A DNA stretch of 64,000 nucleotides from Agaribacillus sp965228415. Lineage in GTDB: Bacteria; Bacteroidota; Bacteroidia; Cytophagales; Cyclobacteriaceae. A program made the position numbers and the translations under genes. The notes under the pieces were generated by a model. That model saw only the letters and a program-made list of their open reading frames with translations. It did not search any database and was not told where the DNA came from. The DNA lies in NCBI GenBank assembly GCA_965228415.1, contig OZ245814.1, positions 8,246,001-8,310,000 on the forward strand. The letters are read 5' to 3'. Positions 1 through 8,991 of the stretch are shown here, in pieces (the stretch's first letter is position 1; every line of letters starts with the position of its first letter).

Positions 1-277
1 AAAAGTGTTTTTTTGTCTGAGTGGTATTCAGGGTAAGGGAATAGCTGGCTTGAATGTGTTTCAACCCGGCAATAATCGTGATGAGAGATAACAACAGTCG
101 TATATTGCCTTTTGCGATCCAGAAAAACAGGAAAATAAAGTTTAAAATTATGAAGACAGGTATACCGTATGCCATAAAACCCAGATACCAAAAATATTGA
201 GGGGAAATATAAGCTGCCACATAAGCAATTATTGTGAAGAAGGCAATTACAAGATTTATTTTGAAAATTAGTTTCAA
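1..277 (-). CDS. Endonuclease/exonuclease/phosphatase-type membrane protein, N-terminal part (3' end outside window)
   Basis: An open frame runs leftward off the window. About 92 residues are visible, with three hydrophobic segments: one near residues 3-22, one with the motif SPQYFWYLGF followed by a hydrophobic helix, and one around LLLSLITII. Bacteroidota proteins with an N-terminal membrane anchor and a C-terminal endonuclease/exonuclease/phosphatase domain look like this, but the catalytic domain is outside the window, so the assignment is an inference. No ATG is present. The frame is open back to a TAG near 345, and the chosen start is a TTG at 277; an ATT near 295 is also possible. The gene is divergent from the next one. 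Confidence 0.5.
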   Translation of the reverse strand, partial: MKLIFKINLVIAFFTIIAYVAAYISPQYFWYLGFMAYGIPVFIILNFIFLFFWIAKGNIRLLLSLITIIAGLKHIQASYSLTLNTTQTKKHF

Positions 278-496
278 GCTATTGAGAAGTAAAATGATTG
301 AAATCTTTAAAAGATCACAAAAAAAACGCTGCTAAAATAACGGACAGGCCTTTATTTGATCAAATATTTTGTTCTTTTTTGCAAAAGCTTACATGGCAAT
401 TAATCATAAAATCATTGAAATGTAAGCTGTGGATTTTTTAAAGCTACTATATTGGCACATTTTATGCTAAATTTTAATTGTTATGAATCATTATAA

Positions 497-982
497 ATGT
501 TCATGATCAAGACAAACACAATGCTTAGGCAGCCATATCTTTTGGGACTGTTTTTACTGCTGATATTGGCGGGATGTGATAAGTATCCGAAACCACAATT
601 CGATAAAATCAGCGAATTGAAGGTGCATAATGTTGACAGGGATTTCATTACCTTAAAAGGCAGGGCGTTGTTTCAAAACCCCAATAAAATAAACTACAAA
701 GTGAAAAAGATCAGTGTTGGGGTTATTTACAAGGAAAAAAACATCGCGACAATAAATAACACCGCAAAAACGCGCGTGACCGCCGGACAGGAATTTGAAA
801 TACCTTTTACTGTTGAGGTACCGGCAAAAGCGTTTAGAAAGAATATTTTAGCGGACCTTGTAAATATCCTTAATGGAAAAAGAGTTGATCTGAAATTTAA
901 TGGAATTTTGACAGTCTCTAAATTTGGTATTAACAAAAATGTGCCGATCGACTATAATAAATCCATTAAGCTAAAACTTTGA
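497..982 (+). CDS. LEA14-like (LEA type 2 / water stress) lipoprotein
   Basis: A 161-aa lipoprotein. Residues 12-27 are a hydrophobic signal ending in a lipobox, LILAGC, with Cys27 as the lipidation site. The mature part is one beta-rich domain with features of the LEA14/NDR1 family: a xxLKGRALFQNPNK strand-turn, a hydrophobic core and the ending of the form xxVPIDYNKSIKLKL. LEA14-type domains are immunoglobulin-like folds of unclear role, found in envelope lipoproteins across Bacteroidota. ATG codons at 497, 503 and 521 are all possible starts; only the last two give a compact signal peptide. The gene stands alone, 146 bp before the protease gene, and shows no recognisable regulatory site. 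Confidence 0.75.
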   Translation: MFMIKTNTMLRQPYLLGLFLLLILAGCDKYPKPQFDKISELKVHNVDRDFITLKGRALFQNPNKINYKVKKISVGVIYKEKNIATINNTAKTRVTAGQEFEIPFTVEVPAKAFRKNILADLVNILNGKRVDLKFNGILTVSKFGINKNVPIDYNKSIKLKL

Positions 983-1128
983 TAATGATCTAAAATAACT
1001 ACTAAACTTACCAGTACAATTGTTAACCTGATTTGGGTTTTTAATTATAGCTGGTATTAACTAATTTTCAACATTATAAAACAGTTGCTCAAGCGCTACG
1101 TTAATTAATTGAAACGAATAAGTGGAAA

Positions 1129-3216
1129 ATGAGATTTAAATTAAATGTAATTATTCCTGCCTTCGCATTTTTTGTGCTGTTTAGCTCTTACAGGCCAAAA
1201 GATAAGGTATTAGATAAGAATGAGGTATTGCTCAAGCTGATTATGCAAAGTCTTAATCAGGGACATTATCAATCACAGATCATTGATAATGACTTTTCGA
1301 CTAAGGTTTTTAATCACTATTTGCAGCAAATTGATGGTAGTAAAAAATATCTTACCAGCAAGGACATTGAAAAGCTTGGCGCTTTCAAGACGGAGATTGA
1401 TGAACAGATCAATAAAGGCACGTATGAATTTTTCAAACTATCTGAAAAATTGATGAGCAAGAGGATCAAAGAGGCTGGCGCTTATTCAGACGAGATTTTA
1501 AGTAAGCCATTTGATTTTTCAAAGGATGAGCATATTGAATTTGATGATACCAAAAGAAGCTATGCAGACAGCGAGGAAGCTGTAAAAGAAGTATGGCGTA
1601 AATTTTTAAAATATCGTACCCTGTTTATACTGGAAGATCTTATCTCCAAAGAGGATGAAAAAGCGAAGGCCGATAAAAGTTTTAAAAGGACACCTTTTGA
1701 AGAATTGGAGAAAAAAGCGAGGGAAAGTGTCAGAAAAAGCCAAAAAGAGCAACAGAATGGCATGGCGAAGATTGATGAGAGTGACTGGCTATCGATTTAC
1801 CTCAATTCCATTACTACTATTTATGATCCGCACACTGCTTATTTTCCGCCGGAGGATAAGGAAAACTTTGATATAGCCATGTCGGGCCAGCTCGAAGGTA
1901 TAGGTGCCCGATTGTCCAGCAAGGGTGGATACATCGTGGTTGCGGAAATTGTACCGGGAAGCGCCTGCTGGAGACAAGGGAAGCTAAAAGCGGGGGATAA
2001 GATTCTAAAAGTAGGTCAGGGATCCGAGGAGCCGATTGATGTAACCGATATGCGGGCGGATCACGCAGTAAAATATATCAGAGGTAAAAAAGGAACAGAG
2101 GTGCGGTTGACCGTGCAACAGGTAGATGGAAATATTATTACCATACCAATTATAAGAGATATTGTGGTGCTGGAAGAAACCTATGCAAAATCAGCCGTAA
2201 TAAATAATCAGGGCTACATAAACTTGCCTAAGTTTTATGCCGATTTTACCGGCAATGGCGGCAGGGATTGTAGCGATGATGTAAAAAATGAGATAGCAAA
2301 GCTCAAAGCAGAAGGCGTAGAGGGAATTATTCTGGACCTGAGAAATAACGGTGGCGGCTCCCTGCAGGATGTTGTTGAAATGGCCGGCTTATTTATCAAG
2401 GAAGGTCCGATTGTACAGGTAAAAGCCAAAGTTGGCAAGCCCAGGGTGTATTCCGATACTGACGAAAACATTTATTATAACGGACCGCTTGTTGTTATGG
2501 TAAACACTTACAGCGCTTCGGCCTCTGAAATTCTGGCGGCAGCCATGCAGGATTACGGAAGAGCGGTAATTGTAGGTGGAAGCCCGACTACCTTTGGCAA
2601 GGGAACCGTACAACGAGCCTTTGATCTGGATGGTTTTGTTTCGGAGGCTTACAACGAAATCAAACCCCTGGGAGCTTTGAAGCTGACGTTACAAAAATTT
2701 TATAGAATAGATGGCGGGGCTACCCAGTTAAAGGGAGTTACCCCCGATGTGATTCTTCCCGATACATGGTCCTATCTGAATGTGGGAGAAAAAGACCAGG
2801 AATTTCCTATTCCATGGGATGAAATTGGTCCTTTGCAGTATGATCAGTGGGGAAATTCCGTAACGACGCAACTGGGAAGTATTCAGCAGAAAAGCGCTGC
2901 GAGAATCCGGAAAAATGAAATTTTTAAACTGATTGATGAAAATGCCAAAAGGTACAAAATCCAGCAGGAGGATACCAAATACCCATTGTCTATTGAAAAA
3001 TATCAGGCAAAGATTTCCAAGCTAAACGAGGAATCCCGCAAATATGATGATATGTTGCAGAAACTGGATGATATGCAGGTGTCATTTTTGAAAGCAGATG
3101 TCTCCCGAATAAATGCAGATGAAGTGACAAAAGAAAAGATGGAGCGATGGAAACAAAATTTGGAAAAAGATGTTTACATCAATGAGGCGATTGCCATACT
3201 TGATGATATAAAATAA
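1129..3216 (+). CDS. prc: Tail-specific (C-terminal processing) protease, S41 family
   Basis: A 695-aa periplasmic serine protease of the Prc/Tsp type, which degrades or trims envelope proteins from their C-termini. A hydrophobic segment at residues 4-21 is a signal peptide or anchor. An N-terminal helical domain precedes a PDZ domain around residues 240-330 (GQLEGIGARLSS to the QQVDG strand). The S41 catalytic domain follows, with YSASASEI (nucleophile Ser464), Asp475 in QDYGRA and Lys491 in TFGKGTVQ. These match the Ser/Lys dyad of E. coli Tsp (S430, K455), with two extra residues between Ser and Lys. The C-terminal part resembles the Tsp tail domain, and the length is close to E. coli Tsp (682 aa). 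It is monocistronic, ending in a hairpin terminator. Confidence 0.93.
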   Translation: MRFKLNVIIPAFAFFVLFSSYRPKDKVLDKNEVLLKLIMQSLNQGHYQSQIIDNDFSTKVFNHYLQQIDGSKKYLTSKDIEKLGAFKTEIDEQINKGTYEFFKLSEKLMSKRIKEAGAYSDEILSKPFDFSKDEHIEFDDTKRSYADSEEAVKEVWRKFLKYRTLFILEDLISKEDEKAKADKSFKRTPFEELEKKARESVRKSQKEQQNGMAKIDESDWLSIYLNSITTIYDPHTAYFPPEDKENFDIAMSGQLEGIGARLSSKGGYIVVAEIVPGSACWRQGKLKAGDKILKVGQGSEEPIDVTDMRADHAVKYIRGKKGTEVRLTVQQVDGNIITIPIIRDIVVLEETYAKSAVINNQGYINLPKFYADFTGNGGRDCSDDVKNEIAKLKAEGVEGIILDLRNNGGGSLQDVVEMAGLFIKEGPIVQVKAKVGKPRVYSDTDENIYYNGPLVVMVNTYSASASEILAAAMQDYGRAVIVGGSPTTFGKGTVQRAFDLDGFVSEAYNEIKPLGALKLTLQKFYRIDGGATQLKGVTPDVILPDTWSYLNVGEKDQEFPIPWDEIGPLQYDQWGNSVTTQLGSIQQKSAARIRKNEIFKLIDENAKRYKIQQEDTKYPLSIEKYQAKISKLNEESRKYDDMLQKLDDMQVSFLKADVSRINADEVTKEKMERWKQNLEKDVYINEAIAILDDIK

Positions 3217-3238
3217 TAGCAGTATAAAGCCTAAATTA

Positions 3239-3267
3239 AAAGTCTGCCCATGGGTAGACTTTTTTGT
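3239..3267 (+). terminator. Rho-independent terminator after prc
   Basis: An inverted repeat, AGTCTGCCC and GGGTAGACT with one internal mismatch, is followed at once by TTTTTTG. It lies about 25 bp after the protease stop codon and 28 bp before the next start. Confidence 0.8.
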
Positions 3268-3294
3268 TGTTAACGTACCCAAATTAACCTGTAT

Positions 3295-4797
3295 ATGTCC
3301 TGTCGACTATTAATACTTTTACTTTTATCCAACTGGCAACTTATGGCAAAAACCTACTATGTCAGTGAAGAGGGGTTGCTGATTAATAAGGGGACCGAGG
3401 AAAGTCCTTTACCATTTGACTATTTCGAAAGACCCAGGAATCATGCCGGTGATGTATTTCTTGTAATGGACGGGGTATATCCAAATCACTGGATTACGAG
3501 AATATACGGTGAGGAAAACCGTCCTGTGATTATTAAGTCTGAAAACTGGCTCGGGGCAGACCTGGTAGGCATTAAGAAAAAAAGAGATAATTCGAGAAAA
3601 ATTTTACAGATTAAAGGCGATTATTCCTGGTTTGTAGACTTTGAAATTTATGAAAAAGAAGCGTTTAACAGGATCAAAAATAATGGTGAAGAATTCCACT
3701 ATTCCGATGGTGTGCATTTGTTTGGTAAAGGGGGAAAAGTAATCAACTGTGTAGCTCACGATGTACTCATTGGTTTTTCAACCTGGTCCCCGGCCCTTGA
3801 AGGGGAGATTTACGGGTGCCTGGCGTACAATATTGGCTGGAATGACCTCGGGTCTTCCAGGAAAAATAAAGGGCATGGACACGGGTATTATGTTCAGAAC
3901 AAGGCCGGGCAAAGTACTTATAAGAAACTGGCCTTAAATGTGGTTTGGGGCACCGGCAGCGAAGGATTTCATTCCTATACCCAAAAAGGAAATATTGAGT
4001 ACTTTCACTTTGAAAACAATCTCGCCTATAATTTAATAGGCTTTAATCAAAGCAGGGCGATCGGAAGGGGTTTCATCCTCGGAGGCTATCAACCCGTGAC
4101 CGGCCTGAAGTTTATCAACAATCACCTGTATAAAGTGAGTTTGCAGGTCGGTTATGGGGCCAATTATCCAATTATATCCAAAAACGTCAGTATAACACAA
4201 AATTATTTAATAGAAAGTAAAATCAACCTTTACTATCTGGCAGATATGAATCACTTTGACGATAATTTTATGGTGGCCTCTGATTTGTTGCTGACCGCTA
4301 TTCAGGGCCGGGATGAGACGGATAATACCTGGGAATGGCCATTTAAGAGTAATAAAATACACCTTGTTGATCGTTCCGGGTCGTTACGTGTTGGCATTCA
4401 GGAGCTTACCGTAAAAGGTACCAGGTATGTGCCGCTCGATCAAAGCAAATGGAAAAATAATTTTAACGAGGTAACTACCGAAGCTCCGGCCTCAAAAGCC
4501 TTTTTGTATCAGAATAAATATAATCCCGACAGGGCGCTTGTCTATGTTTATAATTTTAAGTCTCTCGACTACTTCCCGGTTGAGATAGGGAAATTTCTTG
4601 ACAATGGTGAAAAATTTGAGGTCAGAGATATAGAAAATATTCATAAAGTTATTTATGAAGGTGTTTATCAGGGAAAGCCGATACATTTACCAATGAATTT
4701 AACAGAACTGGCGGAGCTAGGTGGAAATTTGCCTAAGGAACATGCAAAACATTCCGATAAGCGCTTTAATGCATTCCTCATAAAAAAGATCAATTAA
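3295..4797 (+). CDS. Secreted right-handed parallel beta-helix protein
   Basis: A 500-aa protein with a short signal peptide, cleavage probably after LMA near residue 18. The mature protein opens with TYYVSEEG, the typical start of pectate-lyase-like beta-helix proteins. Many short strands with Asn ladders follow (HDVLIGFST, NNLAYNLIG, ITQNYLIES). The C-terminal 100 residues look like a beta-sandwich with strands such as ALVYVYNFKSLDYFPVEIG. No catalytic motif of a named polysaccharide lyase or glycoside hydrolase family could be assigned by eye. Likely roles are glycan binding or lyase activity at the surface. It is flanked by a terminator upstream and a 100-bp gap downstream, so it is probably monocistronic. 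The first codon is ATG; the Cys at residue 3 is too early to be a lipobox. Confidence 0.7.
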   Translation: MSCRLLILLLLSNWQLMAKTYYVSEEGLLINKGTEESPLPFDYFERPRNHAGDVFLVMDGVYPNHWITRIYGEENRPVIIKSENWLGADLVGIKKKRDNSRKILQIKGDYSWFVDFEIYEKEAFNRIKNNGEEFHYSDGVHLFGKGGKVINCVAHDVLIGFSTWSPALEGEIYGCLAYNIGWNDLGSSRKNKGHGHGYYVQNKAGQSTYKKLALNVVWGTGSEGFHSYTQKGNIEYFHFENNLAYNLIGFNQSRAIGRGFILGGYQPVTGLKFINNHLYKVSLQVGYGANYPIISKNVSITQNYLIESKINLYYLADMNHFDDNFMVASDLLLTAIQGRDETDNTWEWPFKSNKIHLVDRSGSLRVGIQELTVKGTRYVPLDQSKWKNNFNEVTTEAPASKAFLYQNKYNPDRALVYVYNFKSLDYFPVEIGKFLDNGEKFEVRDIENIHKVIYEGVYQGKPIHLPMNLTELAELGGNLPKEHAKHSDKRFNAFLIKKIN

Positions 4798-4899
4798 GGG
4801 GCTCAACCTCCCATTCACAGCTAAAAGCTTTATTGAAATGTATAATTTTTTTGATACCTTCAATTAATGGTATAATTTTGCAATTTATCGCATGGTAAT

Positions 4900-6012
4900 A
4901 TGAAAATATCTCAGTTATCGGTTTACTTTTTTGTGGTGTTGATAGCCGCCCTTTTTGGGTGCGATGCCGACTATTCTCAAAGTAAAATGCCGGATAGGCC
5001 GCGGATTGATGAGAATTTTTATAAGTTAAGTATTGAAGCCATTAACCAATCAATTGAAAACTCTCCTTTCAATGCGGAGGCCTATTACAAGAAGGCCAAA
5101 TTACTTAACCATTTGAAAAACTACAAAAGTGCCAGGATCAACATTGAAAAGGCAATTAGCCTGGATAAGAGTAAGGCTGACTATTATTTTTTCCTGGCGC
5201 AAAACCAGTTTCAAAACAATGAAATCAGTGAGGGGCTGGAAGCGGCTCATAAAGCTGAAAAAATGGGCATTGACTCTCCGGACCTTTACCATCTATTGGC
5301 CGGTCTTTACCTCACGGAGAGTAAATTGGCAAAGGCCATGGAATATAATTCAAAATCGCTGTTGACCGATAAAAGCGGTTTAAATTATTATCAACGCGGT
5401 GCCATATTACTGGCCAGGAAAGATACGGCGGCAGCTGTCAAAGTCTTACTTTTAAGTATCGGTCATGACTCGCTACACAGCGCTACCTATGATCAACTCA
5501 CTAAATTGTATCTCGGGAAAAAAAGCCTTGACAGCGCTCAGTTATACCTGACTAAAAACCGAAAGCTTAATCCGGATAATTTAAGGATTTGGTTTGATCA
5601 GGGTATATTGTACCGACTTAAAAAACAGGATGACAGCGCAAAGATAATTTATCTTTCTATCATCAGACAAGATAGCCTGGCGGCCCGGTCGATGGTTAAA
5701 ATGAGTGAATTGCATTTTGACCATTACCGCAATGACTCCGCCTCTTTTTACGCGGAGAAGGCGTTGGGCATCCGTGAAAATCTGCTGGGGGCCATGTTGA
5801 TGCAAGGAAGAATATTGGGAAGGCGGCAGTATTTCAGGCAGGCCCGCGAGAAATTTGAAGAAATATTGGCAGTAGATTCCACTTATGAACCAGCACAGGT
5901 AGCGTTGATCCAGTTAAATCGAAGACAGTCCTACCTGAGAAGATTAGAACGGGAAAGACAGGAGAATCAACAAATTGAAATTTTAACACCAAAGAGAATA
6001 AAACCGGAATAA
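4900..6012 (+). CDS. TPR-repeat lipoprotein
   Basis: A 370-aa lipoprotein. The lipobox AALFGC puts the lipid on Cys21. From about residue 50 onward the protein is built of roughly eight tetratricopeptide repeats with the usual A-x-x-x-Y/A-x-x-x-x-x-L spacing (for example AYYKKAKLLNHLKNYKSA). The tail is charged and coiled-coil-like (RRLERERQENQQ). TPR lipoproteins act as scaffolds at the inner face of the outer membrane; no partner can be named here. The stop codon lies only 6 bp before thrS, so it is likely co-transcribed with the translation genes, which suggests growth-coupled expression. Confidence 0.75.
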   Translation: MKISQLSVYFFVVLIAALFGCDADYSQSKMPDRPRIDENFYKLSIEAINQSIENSPFNAEAYYKKAKLLNHLKNYKSARINIEKAISLDKSKADYYFFLAQNQFQNNEISEGLEAAHKAEKMGIDSPDLYHLLAGLYLTESKLAKAMEYNSKSLLTDKSGLNYYQRGAILLARKDTAAAVKVLLLSIGHDSLHSATYDQLTKLYLGKKSLDSAQLYLTKNRKLNPDNLRIWFDQGILYRLKKQDDSAKIIYLSIIRQDSLAARSMVKMSELHFDHYRNDSASFYAEKALGIRENLLGAMLMQGRILGRRQYFRQAREKFEEILAVDSTYEPAQVALIQLNRRQSYLRRLERERQENQQIEILTPKRIKPE

Positions 6013-6018
6013 AATTAA

Positions 6019-7995
6019 ATGGATCAAGTAGATATTGATAAGGTAAATATTACTTTACCCGATGGGTCGATCAGAGATTACGCCAAAGGTGTCACTGCTA
6101 TGGATATTGCCATGAGCATTAGTGAAGGGCTGGCCAGAAATGTGTTGGCCGCTAAAGTCAATGGGGAGGTATGGGATCTGTCAAGGGAAATTACGGCAGA
6201 TGCTGCGGTACAATTGCTCACGTGGAATGATAAGGATGGAAAAAGTACCTTTTGGCATTCCTCAGCCCACCTTTTGGCAGAGGCATTGGAATCTTTATAT
6301 CCTGGCGTCAAGTTTGGTATCGGCCCCGCCATTGAACAGGGGTTTTATTATGACGTGGATTTTGGGGAAATGGATTTCAATGGTGACAAGCTACAGGAGA
6401 TTGAGGAAAAGATGCTGGAATTAGCAAGGGAAAAGAATGAATACCTGAGAGAAAGTGTAAGTAAGCAGAATGCCCTTGATTATTTCAAAGAAAAAGGAGA
6501 TGAATATAAAATAGAGCTGATTGAGGACCTGGATGATGGTACCATTACCTTCTACAGACAGGGAAACTTCACCGATTTGTGCCGGGGGCCACATATTCCC
6601 AATACCGGTTTTATAAAAGCAATTAAATTAACCAACGTGGCTGGCGCGTACTGGCGTGGCGATGAAAAAAACAAGCAGCTTACCCGGATTTATGGGATCA
6701 CATTTCCAAAACAGAAGGAATTAAAAGAATATCTTCACCTCGTAGAAGAAGCCAAGAAAAGAGATCACCGGAAACTGGGTAAGGAACTGGAACTATTTGC
6801 ATTTTCAGAAAAGGTTGGCATGGGCCTGCCACTATGGCTTCCAAAAGGTGCGGTTTTGCGTGATCGCCTGGAGATGTTTTTGAAAAAGGCACAGCGTAAG
6901 GCCGGATATGAACCGGTTGTTACACCACATATAGGCGGCAAAGAACTTTATGTGACTTCCGGTCATTATGAAAAGTACGGCGAGGATTCTTTCCAGCCAA
7001 TACATACACCTAATGAAAATGAGGAATTTCTTTTGAAGCCGATGAATTGTCCTCACCATTGCGAGATTTACAAAGTCCGGCCCAGGTCCTATAAGGAATT
7101 ACCGCTGCGGATGGCGGAATTCGGAACAGTCTATCGCTATGAGCAGAGTGGAGAATTACATGGTTTGACGAGGGTAAGAGGTTTTACACAAGATGATGCA
7201 CATATATTTTGCCGACCTGATCAGGTAAAGGAAGAGTTTAAGAAAGTGATTGACCTGGTGTTGTATGTATTTAGATCATTGGGATTTGAAGATTTTACCA
7301 CACAGATTTCACTAAGAGATCCTGAGAATAAATCAAAGTATATTGGCGATGACGAGGCCTGGAATCAGGCCGAAAAGGATATCCAGGAAGCCGCGGCTGA
7401 AAAAGAAATGACTACTATTACCGAATTAGGTGAAGCAGCATTTTACGGCCCGAAACTGGACTTTATGGTAAAAGATGCCCTGGGAAGAAGCTGGCAATTA
7501 GGAACTATTCAGGTGGACTATCAGCTGCCGGAAAGATTTGAGCTGGAGTATATTGGTGCTGATAACCAGAAACATAGGCCTGTCATGATACACCGGGCGC
7601 CCTTTGGTTCCATGGAGAGGTTTGTGGCGGTACTGATAGAGCATTGCGGCGGGAATTTTCCACTCTGGCTTTCTCCCGAGCAAATAGCCGTGCTACCTAT
7701 TTCTGAAAAATATGCTGATTATGCGCAAAAAGTTTATGAAGAACTCGAGGAGCAGGATATAAGAGGTTTTATTGACCACAGGGATGAAAAAATCGGAAGA
7801 AAAATCAGAGATGCTGAAATTAAGAAAATTCCATTTATGTTAATAGTGGGGGAGAAGGAAGAAGAGCAAAATAAAGTTTCGGTTAGAAAACATGGAGAAG
7901 GTGACAAGGGAAGCTTTTTCTTAAAGGAATTTGTAGCTTTTTTTAATGAGCAGGTCCACCAGCTTACCCAAAACACGACGGGTGATGAAACCTGA
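6019..7995 (+). CDS. thrS: Threonyl-tRNA synthetase
   Basis: A 658-aa cytosolic class II synthetase that charges tRNA-Thr. It has an N-terminal TGS domain (residues 5-65), then the SAD editing domain with HSSAH (His80, His84) and LCRGPH (Cys188, His192), the usual metal-site residues for hydrolysing Ser-tRNA-Thr. The catalytic core has motif 2 around the FGTVYRYEQSGELHG region and zinc ligands Cys344, His395 and His525, equivalent to E. coli C334, H385 and H511. The C-terminal anticodon-binding domain covers about residues 555-645. It heads the thrS-infC-rpmI-rplT order that is widely conserved in bacteria. No T-box-like leader was seen; only 6 bp separate it from the TPR gene. Confidence 0.98.
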   Translation: MDQVDIDKVNITLPDGSIRDYAKGVTAMDIAMSISEGLARNVLAAKVNGEVWDLSREITADAAVQLLTWNDKDGKSTFWHSSAHLLAEALESLYPGVKFGIGPAIEQGFYYDVDFGEMDFNGDKLQEIEEKMLELAREKNEYLRESVSKQNALDYFKEKGDEYKIELIEDLDDGTITFYRQGNFTDLCRGPHIPNTGFIKAIKLTNVAGAYWRGDEKNKQLTRIYGITFPKQKELKEYLHLVEEAKKRDHRKLGKELELFAFSEKVGMGLPLWLPKGAVLRDRLEMFLKKAQRKAGYEPVVTPHIGGKELYVTSGHYEKYGEDSFQPIHTPNENEEFLLKPMNCPHHCEIYKVRPRSYKELPLRMAEFGTVYRYEQSGELHGLTRVRGFTQDDAHIFCRPDQVKEEFKKVIDLVLYVFRSLGFEDFTTQISLRDPENKSKYIGDDEAWNQAEKDIQEAAAEKEMTTITELGEAAFYGPKLDFMVKDALGRSWQLGTIQVDYQLPERFELEYIGADNQKHRPVMIHRAPFGSMERFVAVLIEHCGGNFPLWLSPEQIAVLPISEKYADYAQKVYEELEEQDIRGFIDHRDEKIGRKIRDAEIKKIPFMLIVGEKEEEQNKVSVRKHGEGDKGSFFLKEFVAFFNEQVHQLTQNTTGDET

Positions 7996-8093
7996 TGGAG
8001 TTGTAGGTTACAAAATTTAGAAATTAAAACAAAGTTGGTTTTTTGTTTATTCAAAATATTAACGATATTTGCGGTTCAAAATTTTCAACTAAA

Positions 8094-8109
8094 AAAGGAG
8101 GTAAAAATT
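8094..8109 (+). promoter_or_regulatory. Strong Shine-Dalgarno deciding the infC start
   Basis: AAAGGAGGT at 8094-8102 is a full match to the canonical anti-SD complement, followed by four A and an ATT codon at 8107. Most genes in this window have no recognisable SD, as is usual in Bacteroidota, so this site stands out and fixes the infC start at ATT. Confidence 0.85.
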
Positions 8110-8661
8110 AGTAAACAAAGAAGGAGGTTCCAACCAAGAGGAAGGGTTGAAGAGCCTTACAAAGTGAATCAAAGGATTACAGCGACGGAGGTAAGAGTGG
8201 TTGGAGAAAATATTGAAAGCGGGGTTTATTCCATAGAGGACGCCATTCAACTAGCTAAGGATGAAGGACTCGATTTAGTAGAAATCTCAGCAAAGGCAGT
8301 ACCGCCTGTTTGTAAAATTATAGATTACTCAAAATTCAAGTACGAGCAAAAGAAAAAACAGAAAGAAATTAAGTCCAAGGCTCATAAAACGGTAGTCAAG
8401 GAAATAAGGTTTGGCCCTAATACCGAAGAGCATGATTTCAATTTTAAGGTTAAGCACGCTGTTAATTTTTTAAAAGACGGAGCCAAGGTAAAGGCTTATG
8501 TTCACTTTGTGGGTAGAACCATCGTATTTAAAGAACGAGGTGAAATACTGCTTCTTAAGTTTGCACAGGCGCTTGAAGATCATGCCAGGGTAGACCAAAT
8601 GCCAAAACTGGAAGGAAAGAGAATGTTTCTATTTCTTTCCCCCAAAACAAAGAGTAGCTAA
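8107..8661 (+). CDS. infC: Translation initiation factor IF-3 (ATT start)
   Basis: A 184-aa IF-3 that binds the 30S subunit, prevents premature 50S joining and checks the start codon. The N-domain has YKVNQRITATEVRVVG and the C-domain has VKEIRFGPNTEEHDF and LEGKRMFLFLSP, all standard IF-3 signatures. The reading frame is open up to a TTG at 8035, but the preferred start is ATT at 8107. It sits four bases after a perfect SD and gives the family's typical basic start (SKQRRRF) and usual length; the upstream extension would be a 24-residue hydrophobic segment foreign to IF-3. Use of ATT is the basis of known IF-3 autoregulation in E. coli, because IF-3 discriminates against such starts. Confidence 0.95.
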   Translation: MSKQRRRFQPRGRVEEPYKVNQRITATEVRVVGENIESGVYSIEDAIQLAKDEGLDLVEISAKAVPPVCKIIDYSKFKYEQKKKQKEIKSKAHKTVVKEIRFGPNTEEHDFNFKVKHAVNFLKDGAKVKAYVHFVGRTIVFKERGEILLLKFAQALEDHARVDQMPKLEGKRMFLFLSPKTKSS

Positions 8662-8696
8662 GATACTAGTAGATTATAAATTAATTAGAGAACAAA

Positions 8697-8891
8697 ATGC
8701 CTAAAGTAAAGACTAAATCAGGAGCTAAGAAAAGGTTTAAATTGACAGGAACAGGCAAAATTAAAAGAAAACACGCTTTTAAAAGTCATATTCTTACCAA
8801 AAAAGAAACCAAACAAAAGCGAAACTTAACACATGCTACCTTAGTTCACAAAGCGGATGAGGGTAGAGTGAAGGATATGTTAAATATCTGA
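8697..8891 (+). CDS. rpmI: Ribosomal protein L35
   Basis: A 64-aa, very basic protein of the 50S subunit. PKVKTKSGAKKRF at the N-terminus and the GKIKRKHAFKSHILTKK core are L35 signatures, and the length is typical. It lies 35 bp after infC and 100 bp before rplT, in the conserved infC-rpmI-rplT order. Confidence 0.98.
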   Translation: MPKVKTKSGAKKRFKLTGTGKIKRKHAFKSHILTKKETKQKRNLTHATLVHKADEGRVKDMLNI

Positions 8892-8936
8892 TTCTATTTT
8901 AAAATTTTAAATAGGTTTTATTTTTCACCAGACCTT

Positions 8937-8970
8937 TGGCTTTAAGTCTTAAAAAGCAATTTAAGCGCCA
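8937..8970 (+). promoter_or_regulatory. Hairpin in the rpmI-rplT gap, candidate L20 operator
   Basis: TGGCTTTAA at 8937-8945 can pair with TTAAG-C-GCCA ending at 8970, giving nine pairs with one G-T and one bulged C around a loop of about 14 nt. It ends 21 bp before the rplT start. Ribosomal protein L20 represses its own operon by binding leader structures in several bacteria. That this hairpin does so here is inference. Confidence 0.35.
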
Positions 8971-8991
8971 ACGGTCAAAAAATTAAAAATT

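Noticed and set aside
6013..6018. T-box or other tRNA-sensing leader before thrS
   Set aside because: Only 6 bp separate thrS from the upstream TPR gene, leaving no room for a leader.
8035..8106. In-frame TTG-initiated extension of infC
   Set aside because: It adds a hydrophobic 24-residue segment foreign to IF-3 and lacks an SD, while ATT 8107 has a perfect one.
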